This document shows positions 34,357-41,213 of a DNA stretch of 64,000 nt, piece after piece; the first letter of the stretch is position 1; every line of letters starts with the position of its first letter. This DNA is from Verrucomicrobiota bacterium (GTDB taxonomy: Bacteria > Verrucomicrobiota > Verrucomicrobiia > Limisphaerales > JACRJZ01). The stretch is from the NCBI GenBank assembly GCA_016219875.1, contig JACRJZ010000138.1, positions 1 through 64,000 of the forward strand. The letters are read 5' to 3'. The notes beneath the pieces are model-generated. The model was not told where the DNA came from. It ran no database searches and saw nothing but the letters and a program-made list of their open reading frames with translations. The translations under genes were made by a program, and so were the position numbers.

Positions 34357-34822
34357 CGTTTGCTTCCTTTCGCCGCGCCGGTGGATTCGTCGTCGGCCTG
34401 ACGTGCAAGCCGATTTGCCGGCGGAGCGGTTTCGGGGCGGGCGGAGGACGCCACGCTTCGCTTGATTGCAGATTGCCGATTCTAGATTTCAGATTGCGCG
34501 CAGCCTGCGGGCTGTTCAGGACGTTGGCGACCATGATGGCGCCGTGCTCGGTGAGGGCCCAAGGCAGTTTGCGGCGTCCGCCGTGGCCGGAACTTGAAGT
34601 GCCAATTTGGTACTTCAAGTTGCCGAACTCTGCACGGGTGAGTTGAAACCGGAAGTCGCGCGGAAACCGGTCCAAGTTCCGTTGGACTGCCCGATTGAGC
34701 GCCTTGGTTTCGACGCCGTAAAGCCGGGCCAGGTCGCTGTCGAGAAGAACTCTTTCCCCGCGCACGGTGAGGATGGCGTCCGCGATGTCGTACACTGGCT
34801 GGATGGCTTTGCCCGTCTTCAT
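34334..34822 (-). CDS. ORF6N-domain protein, shortened paralogue
   Basis: A 162-residue paralogue of the neighbouring gene. The ORF6N part is complete (ILTVRGERVLLDSDLARLYG, then VETKALNRAVQRNLDRFPRD and LPWALTEHGAIMVANVLNSP). The coiled segment of about 75 residues that follows in the intact copy is missing; in its place are about 20 residues encoded by heptamer repeats (NLKSRIGNLQSSE), after which the Pro-rich tail resumes (PPPAPKPLRRQIGLHVRP). The frame stays open, so a protein may still be made, but dimerisation through the coil would be lost. The start is the ATG at 34822; the frame extends upstream without similarity. Confidence 0.75.
   Translation of the reverse strand: MKTGKAIQPVYDIADAILTVRGERVLLDSDLARLYGVETKALNRAVQRNLDRFPRDFRFQLTRAEFGNLKYQIGTSSSGHGGRRKLPWALTEHGAIMVANVLNSPQAARNLKSRIGNLQSSEAWRPPPAPKPLRRQIGLHVRPTTNPPARRKEANDEQAFCL
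34462..34496. repeat. Heptamer repeat at the ORF6N deletion scar
   Basis: TTGATTG, CAGATTG, CCGATTC, TAGATTT and CAGATTG run in tandem at the point where the shortened ORF6N gene has lost about 75 codons relative to its paralogue. The same word family marks the methylase scar at 29139-29166. Confidence 0.8.
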
Positions 34823-34878
34823 GATTCTATTCGCTGACCGTTGGCTTCTGAAAAAGGGAACCCCCAAGTTGCATCGGG

Positions 34879-37800
34879 TCAAAACCTGCCCGCCCTCGCC
34901 ACCTTCTCCGGGTCTTCCCCAGCGGCCAATGGGCGCAGGCGGAAGCGGTAGGTGTAGTCCTGGCACGGGATCATGTATTGATCATGCGGCCAGGCGCCCC
35001 AACTGTCGTCGCCGCCCACGCCTTGTTGCTTGAGGTCGAGATTGAGCGTGATGGTGTCGCGGTGCGGAAGCTCGAAGGGATGTTCGCCCGCGTTCAAGTC
35101 TTCGGTACCGTAGTGGAGGGCGTTGGCGCTGAGGAGCGGCAGACCCACGGCGAGCAGACCCACGCCTTTCTTGTTCCGCAAAGCCAGCCAGCGCACATCG
35201 ACCTTGTTGCCGGTTTCGCCCGGCTCGGAGTAGTCCCAGAAGAACTGCTCCCGCACGGTGCCGCTGTAGAGGCCCACGCGGGCGTCCTTGCGGTCGCAAT
35301 AGGTTTCCTGCGGCCCGGGGCCGAGCCAGGTAATGCGCTCGAAGCCGGCGGGCAGCGCTATTTGCATGCCGAGGCGCGGAATCTTCGGGAGCTTCTTGCC
35401 GGCGGCGGGCTTGAAGCGGGCTTCCACGACAATCTCGCCGTTTCCATAGACCGTGTAATCCGTCTCCCATTCAGCGCCGACTTTCGGGAGCGTGGCCGCG
35501 AATTGCACGGTCACAGGGTAGGGATGTGGCCGCTCATCAATGGTGACGCCGTGAACGTCCGCGCCCTGGTGGGCGTTTCGCCAGACGCCCTGCGAGCCGG
35601 CCATGTTGCGGCCGCGGTCGTTGTCGGTGGGCGCGCGCCAGAAGTCGGGCCGAAGCGGCAATTCGATTAACTCGGTGCCGTTGAACTTGAGCGAAGTCAG
35701 CGTGCCGGCCTTTTTGTCGAACGTGGCGGTGAAGTCCTTCCCAGCGATCACGACGCTCCGGTCGCCCTTTGTAACTTGGAGCTTCGGCATCTGGCCCGGA
35801 TTCGTGGCGAGGCCCAGTCCAGGCATGGGTGCGGCGTCGGGGAGTTTGAACTGGTCCCACGCGACCTCGTGGCCTTTCTTCGCCCACGACTCGTCCTGCT
35901 TGAGCCGGAAGCTGAGGTCCACGAAGTACTCGACGCCCGGCTGCGCGGTGAAGGGCGTCACGGGAATCGTGATTTGCTTCGTGGCACGTGAGGCGAGGTC
36001 GAGCGGCGGGAGTTCGCCTTGCTGCAATTCCTTGCCATCGCCGGTCAGGCGCCAGTGCGTGGTGGCGATGTCTTTCAGGTTCACGAAGTCATACCAGTTC
36101 TTCACTTCGACAGTGCGTGCAGCGAGGTCAAGCGGCTTGCAGTGGACGTACTGGTAAATGTGCTTCACTTCGAGCAGGCCGGGATGCGGGTTGCGGTCGG
36201 GCGTAACGAGACCGTTGCACAGGAAGTTTTGATCGCTGGGTGTTCCCGGTGGGCCGTAGTCCCCGCCGAAGGCCCAATAGTAATCACGACCCACCGTAGG
36301 TTTGGTTTCCTTGGCCTTGGTGAGATCGAGCCAGAGAACCAGCGCGGCATCGTTGCCACGCTTGGCGTCGGCCAGTTCGGCGGCGCTGAGCGCGCGGCTG
36401 TAGATGCGGGCTTCGCGGATGACTCCGGACACACGGCGCTCGGGATGCTCGGCGTTGTTGCCGATCATCACGGGGAACGCGGTGCTGCGGGGCTGGCCGG
36501 TGAAGGGTCTTTCGGCGAGGAGCTTTCCATCCACGAAAAGCTGGAGCGACTTGCCGTCAAACACGCCGGCGACACGGTGCCACTGGTTTTCCCAGTTCGC
36601 GGGCAACGGCGCGGTGAGCGTGACCCAGGTAGTGCCGTAAACGAAGAACTCCAGCTCGTTCTTGCTGCCGACTTGGAGCGCCCATTGCGTGTCGCCCTTG
36701 CTGATGAAAGTGCTGTGGCCGCGTGCTGGGGAAGGTTTGATGACCACTTCGAGCGTGAGCGGGCCTGTGAGGTTGAGTTGCGGCGAGTCGGGCACAGTGA
36801 CGGTGCCGGCATAGACGCCCTCGATTTTGGAGGCCTTGCCCAAGTTGCAGACGAGCGCGCTGCGGCTGCGGTCGGTGACGGTGACGCGCGGCGGCACCGG
36901 TTCGCGCTGCCCCTGGTCCACCCAGTCCCAAATGCAGCCGCCCTGGAGGTGGGGCATGGAGTAGATGAGGTTCCAGTAAAGCCATAAGTTGCCGCTGCTG
37001 TTGCCCATCGCATGGGAGTACTCGCACTGGATGTAGGGGCGGGGCTGCGGCTTGGAGGCGTAATCGGCGAGTTGCTTGGGACGCGCATACATGGGGCAGA
37101 CGATATCGGTGTGCGACTTCAGGCCGGCCTGCTCGTAGTGGACAGGGCGGCTGGCGTCGCGCTGCTTGACCCACTTGGAAGTGGCTTCAAAGTTCACGCC
37201 GTCGCCGGCTTCATTGCCGAGCGACCAGATGATGATGGACGGATGGTTCTTGTCGCGCTCGACCATGCGGACGGTGCGGTCCAGGTGGGCGTCGAGCCAC
37301 GTCGGGTCTTTGGCGAGCGACTCCTTGCCGTAGCCCATGCCGTGGCTCTCGATGTTCGCCTCGTCGATCACGTAAAGGCCGTATCGGTCGCAGAGGTCGT
37401 ACCATGCGGGCTGGTTCGGATAGTGCGCGGTGCGGTCGGTGTTGATGTTGTGCTGCTTCATCACGAGGATGTCCTTGACCATGCCTTCGACGGTGATGGC
37501 CTGGCCGCGGTCGGGATCAATCTCGTGGCGGTTCACACCCTTGATGAGGATGCGCTGGCCGTTGACAAGGAGGTGGCCGTCTTTGATCTCGACTTTGCGG
37601 AAGCCCACGTTGCACGGGATGACTTCCAGCGTCTTGCCCGCGGCGTCTTTGAGCGTGAGGAGAAGCCTGTAAAGATTGGGCGTCTCGGCGGTCCACTTGA
37701 GCGGGTTGGCAATGCTCGTGGAAATGGCAGCTTCCGTTTCCTGGCCGGCTTCGGCTTTCAACTGAATCTTGGGCGCGGCCACTTTGGCGCCGTTCGGATC

Positions 37801-38706
37801 GAACAACTCGGCGTCAACCGTTGCTGTCGCGCTGGTCGTGCCGGCGTTCTGCACTTTGACCGCGAGCTTGAATTCCCCGTCTCGATACTGTGCGTCGAGA
37901 TCAGCCTTCACCTCGAAGTCGCGGATGTGGACGTTCGGCGGGGACCAAAGATACACGTCGCGGAAAATGCCGCTCATGCGCCAGAAGTCCTGGTCTTCGA
38001 GATACGAGCCGTCGCACCAGCGGAAGTTTTCGACGGCGAGGAGGTTCTCGCCGGCCTTGAGGAGCTTCGTGATGTCGAACTCGACCGGAGTGCGCGCATC
38101 CTTGCCGAGGCCAACCTTCTGGCCGTTGACCCAGAGGTAGAAGAACGAGTTCACGCCGTCGAACGTGACGAACACTCGCTGGCCCACCCAGTCCTTGGGC
38201 ACGGTGAAGGTGCGGCGGTAGGAGTTGACCGTGTTGTTCGGGTCGTCCGGCGGCACGAACGGCGGCGTCCACGGCTTGCGCCACGGATACGGGATGTTCA
38301 CGTAGATGGGCACGCCGTAGCCGTGCTTCTCGACGTTGGCGGGCACGGGGATCGTCTTCCACGCGCGGTCGTTGAAGTCCGGCTTCCAAAAGTCCGGCAC
38401 GCGCGTGAGCATGTTCTGCGAGTAGTGGTATTTCCAATCGCCGTTCAACGAACGATAGAACGGCGACTTCACGCGCTGGGAGTTGTGGACAAACTCAATC
38501 TTCCGCGCCGTGGCTTCATCCGGGCAGATGATCATCGAGGCGTGGGGCTTCTCGTTGTTGACGCCGGTGACCTTCGGGTCCTGCCAGTCTTCGAGGGCGA
38601 AAGCGGCGTTGAAGAGGAGTGGAAAAACAACCGCGACAATCGCGACGGACACGCAATGAATGGCGTTCCTTCGGACGAAAACGGGAAACTTGGATGGCTT
38701 AGTCAT
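34879..38706 (-). CDS. GH2 beta-galactosidase (LacZ type) with LamG domain inserted in the catalytic barrel region
   Basis: A 1275-residue exported enzyme. After a basic signal sequence (hydrophobic core VSVAIVAVVFPLLFNAAFA) come the GH2 sugar-binding domain (about 70-260), the Ig-like domain, and the TIM barrel with acid/base Glu in WSLGNEAGDG (near residue 497) and nucleophile Glu in QCEYSHAMGNS (near 563). At about residues 605-800 a LamG/concanavalin-like domain (LTGPLTLEVVIKPSPARGHS, WHRVAGVFDGKSLQLFVDGK, GVIREARIYSRALSAAEL) interrupts the barrel, which resumes at DYYWAFGGDYGPPGTPSDQN. The C-terminal beta-galactosidase small-chain domains follow (FWRAPTDNDRG, WLGPGPQETYCDRK). Galactan or galactoside side chains of pectin are likely substrates. 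Confidence 0.9.
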   Translation of the reverse strand: MTKPSKFPVFVRRNAIHCVSVAIVAVVFPLLFNAAFALEDWQDPKVTGVNNEKPHASMIICPDEATARKIEFVHNSQRVKSPFYRSLNGDWKYHYSQNMLTRVPDFWKPDFNDRAWKTIPVPANVEKHGYGVPIYVNIPYPWRKPWTPPFVPPDDPNNTVNSYRRTFTVPKDWVGQRVFVTFDGVNSFFYLWVNGQKVGLGKDARTPVEFDITKLLKAGENLLAVENFRWCDGSYLEDQDFWRMSGIFRDVYLWSPPNVHIRDFEVKADLDAQYRDGEFKLAVKVQNAGTTSATATVDAELFDPNGAKVAAPKIQLKAEAGQETEAAISTSIANPLKWTAETPNLYRLLLTLKDAAGKTLEVIPCNVGFRKVEIKDGHLLVNGQRILIKGVNRHEIDPDRGQAITVEGMVKDILVMKQHNINTDRTAHYPNQPAWYDLCDRYGLYVIDEANIESHGMGYGKESLAKDPTWLDAHLDRTVRMVERDKNHPSIIIWSLGNEAGDGVNFEATSKWVKQRDASRPVHYEQAGLKSHTDIVCPMYARPKQLADYASKPQPRPYIQCEYSHAMGNSSGNLWLYWNLIYSMPHLQGGCIWDWVDQGQREPVPPRVTVTDRSRSALVCNLGKASKIEGVYAGTVTVPDSPQLNLTGPLTLEVVIKPSPARGHSTFISKGDTQWALQVGSKNELEFFVYGTTWVTLTAPLPANWENQWHRVAGVFDGKSLQLFVDGKLLAERPFTGQPRSTAFPVMIGNNAEHPERRVSGVIREARIYSRALSAAELADAKRGNDAALVLWLDLTKAKETKPTVGRDYYWAFGGDYGPPGTPSDQNFLCNGLVTPDRNPHPGLLEVKHIYQYVHCKPLDLAARTVEVKNWYDFVNLKDIATTHWRLTGDGKELQQGELPPLDLASRATKQITIPVTPFTAQPGVEYFVDLSFRLKQDESWAKKGHEVAWDQFKLPDAAPMPGLGLATNPGQMPKLQVTKGDRSVVIAGKDFTATFDKKAGTLTSLKFNGTELIELPLRPDFWRAPTDNDRGRNMAGSQGVWRNAHQGADVHGVTIDERPHPYPVTVQFAATLPKVGAEWETDYTVYGNGEIVVEARFKPAAGKKLPKIPRLGMQIALPAGFERITWLGPGPQETYCDRKDARVGLYSGTVREQFFWDYSEPGETGNKVDVRWLALRNKKGVGLLAVGLPLLSANALHYGTEDLNAGEHPFELPHRDTITLNLDLKQQGVGGDDSWGAWPHDQYMIPCQDYTYRFRLRPLAAGEDPEKVARAGRF

Positions 38707-38740
38707 GGGACGGAGTTTAGAAATTCCGCCCCGCGCTTGG

Positions 38741-41104
38741 CTACTTCATAATCCGCAAACCAAACAATCCCCCAGCCATCTTCTCCGGATGCGCCTGGAA
38801 TTTCACAATCACCCGCTCCCTGCCGCGGGTGAGTCTTTCCGGCAGCGGGTAGCTCGCATCGAAGAAGTCGCCGGGTTTGTTTTTGTCGAGCTTTTGCGTG
38901 GCGATCTTTTCACCGTCCACGAGGATGTCGAATTCCCGCGCGCCGGTATCGCCGCCCCAGTAAGTGCAAACGAGCGTCATGGGCTGGCCGGGGAGGACTT
39001 TCACTTCGTAGCTGAACCAACCGCCTTGATTCGCATCGCGCCATTTGCGTTCCTGGAAATTGCCAGATTGGGTGTGGACGCCTTTCTGGCTGTGGTCGAT
39101 TTCCGGTTGCTGCTCGCCGGGTTGAACGATGTCCACGGTTCGAGTTTCGTAAGCCCGTCGCTGGGCGTCCAAGGCGGCCATTTCCGCTTTTCTCTTTTGC
39201 CAATCGGCTTCGGAGAGTCGCTTCCAATAAACCGAGTAGCGCTGGTGGTGCATCTCGTAGAACGGAATCAGCGAAACATCCTGCGGCCGGCCCAGGTCCT
39301 TCGTGCGGAACCGGAGCGGCTGGCCGGCCACCGGCTCAACGTGCTTCAGCACCTCGCCGGCGTCGCACACGAGCACCGGCACCTCCGGCGCGGGGAACTG
39401 GCTGAGGTCGGTCTGGCGATGGAGGTAGAGATTGGGCAGGTCCTTTGCCCCGAGTTCGCCGGCCAGCACGATGGGGCCGTAAAGGAAGGCGATGAGGCTG
39501 GATTCGCCCGGCAATTCTTCAGTGCGGAGCGTCATGGGGAAACGGACTTCCATTACGTCGCCGTTCTTCCATTCACGCTGGATGGTGGCATAGGAACCCG
39601 GCGCGCTGGCCACGTCTTCCTTCTTGCCGTTCACACTGATCGCCAGCGAAGTCGCCCATGACGGATGGCGGATTCGCATTGTCCCCTTCAGCGGCGCCTC
39701 GCATTTCACGGTCAGGCGCGTGGAGTTTTCCGACGGGAACTTGGTTTCCTGTCGCACGACGAGATTGTGCTCGGCCCACTTCACGTCGGAGGCGATGAAC
39801 TGGTTCACGTAGAGCGAATCGTCGTCGTGGAAATAGATCGCGTCGCCGTACTTGGCGTGGTTCTCCATGCCGGTGCCAACGCAGCACCAGAAGGAATTCG
39901 TCGGCGTGGAGTAAGCCTTGAAGTGGCCCGGCTTGAGCGGGGGAAAATAGTTGAACATGCCGGTCTTCGGGTCTTGCGAGCCGAGGATGTGGTTCCAGAG
40001 GGCGCGCTCGTAGAAATCCATCGTCCGCGCGGACGGCTCCCAGGCGAACAGGTGCCGGGTGAGCTTGAGCATGTTGTAAGTGTTGCAGGTCTCGCAGGTC
40101 TCCGCGCCGAGGTGTCTGGCAAATGCGTTCGTGGGGAAGAAGTGCTCCCGGTCGCTATGCCCGCCGATGACGTAGGAGCGATGCAGCGCCACGCGCTCCC
40201 AGGAAAACGCGGCGATGTCGTGGAACTCCTTCTCGTCGGTCAGCTCGAATTCGCGGGCCGCGCCGATGAATTTCGGGATCTGGGTGTTGGCGTGCAGACC
40301 GTCGAGTTTGTCCTCGCCGCGCGCCAGCGGGTCGAAGATCACGCGATGATTGAACGCCTTCGCCAGCCGCAGATGATCGGGATTGCCGGTGACAGCGTAC
40401 AGGTTCGCGAGCACTTCGTTCATGCCGCCGTGCTCATTGTTGAGGGCCTTCTGCATCTGCTCCGTGGAGAGGCGATCCACGCGGAACTTCAGCCAGCCGG
40501 CCATCTTCACCAGCACGTCGAGCGCCTGGGTGTTGCCGCCGAGTTGGTGCATGTCGAGCAGGCCGGCCATGATTTTGTGCAACGTGTAATACGGCGCCCA
40601 GACCGGCTTGCCGGCATCGACGCGATCGAAGAACGATTCGGGATACGCCGACAGAAAGCCTTTGTTGCAGCCCTGCTTGGGCAACGCTTCCTGGCACTTT
40701 GCCAACTCGGCGACGATGGCATCGGCCTTGGCCTTGAGCGTGGCGTCGCCAGTGCTGGCCACCATCAGCGCGCAGGCCGAGAGGTAGTGGCCCATCGTGT
40801 GGCCGCGTAGTTCGCTCTTGGGTTCCTCCCAGCCGCCGTAAGGCGCGGCCGTGGTCGGCAGTCCCGCGGTGAGGCGGAACGTGTGCAAGAGCCGGTCCGA
40901 GTCGAGGCTGAGCAGGTAGGCCTTGTCGCGCAGCATTGCATCGCGGAACGGCCCGTCGAGCAGGCGAACGTCCTGGAGCGGGAACGGTTGGGCTTTGAGG
41001 GGTACACGCAGTTCTACCGCCGCAAGAAGCGAAACGGAAACGATCACGCTGCCTCCGAGGGCGAGAGCGAGAGTCGGGAACTGACCGGCGAATCTGCTTT
41101 TCAT
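38741..41104 (-). CDS. GH127/GH146-type beta-L-arabinofuranosidase (DUF1680)
   Basis: A 787-residue exported enzyme. A signal peptide (LALALGGSVIVSVSLLAAVE) leads to the family opening LQDVRLLDGPFRDAMLRDKA. The zinc and nucleophile residues are visible as HLGAETCETCNTYNMLKL and FWCCVGTGMENHAKYGD, the arrangement of GH146-like members. C-terminal beta domains include LPGQPMTLVCTYWGGDTGAR, as in DUF4986/DUF1680 tails. It would release L-arabinofuranose from arabinan. It lies 34 bases from the GH2 gene and is surely co-transcribed with it. The ATG at 41104 is chosen for the signal peptide; the open frame before it is repeat-like and has no similarity. Confidence 0.9.
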   Translation of the reverse strand: MKSRFAGQFPTLALALGGSVIVSVSLLAAVELRVPLKAQPFPLQDVRLLDGPFRDAMLRDKAYLLSLDSDRLLHTFRLTAGLPTTAAPYGGWEEPKSELRGHTMGHYLSACALMVASTGDATLKAKADAIVAELAKCQEALPKQGCNKGFLSAYPESFFDRVDAGKPVWAPYYTLHKIMAGLLDMHQLGGNTQALDVLVKMAGWLKFRVDRLSTEQMQKALNNEHGGMNEVLANLYAVTGNPDHLRLAKAFNHRVIFDPLARGEDKLDGLHANTQIPKFIGAAREFELTDEKEFHDIAAFSWERVALHRSYVIGGHSDREHFFPTNAFARHLGAETCETCNTYNMLKLTRHLFAWEPSARTMDFYERALWNHILGSQDPKTGMFNYFPPLKPGHFKAYSTPTNSFWCCVGTGMENHAKYGDAIYFHDDDSLYVNQFIASDVKWAEHNLVVRQETKFPSENSTRLTVKCEAPLKGTMRIRHPSWATSLAISVNGKKEDVASAPGSYATIQREWKNGDVMEVRFPMTLRTEELPGESSLIAFLYGPIVLAGELGAKDLPNLYLHRQTDLSQFPAPEVPVLVCDAGEVLKHVEPVAGQPLRFRTKDLGRPQDVSLIPFYEMHHQRYSVYWKRLSEADWQKRKAEMAALDAQRRAYETRTVDIVQPGEQQPEIDHSQKGVHTQSGNFQERKWRDANQGGWFSYEVKVLPGQPMTLVCTYWGGDTGAREFDILVDGEKIATQKLDKNKPGDFFDASYPLPERLTRGRERVIVKFQAHPEKMAGGLFGLRIMK

Positions 41105-41213
41105 GTGGTTCTTTCTAGCGCAACCCCCGCCACCCACTCCAACGAAATTGTATTCTCGGTGTGCGCGTCCGCACCAAGTCTCCGGCCCCCGCTTCGTTGC
41201 AACAATCACCTCA

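Noticed and set aside
37012..38751. A 579-codon plus-strand frame opposite the GH2 gene
   Set aside because: Antisense shadow of a well-supported beta-galactosidase.
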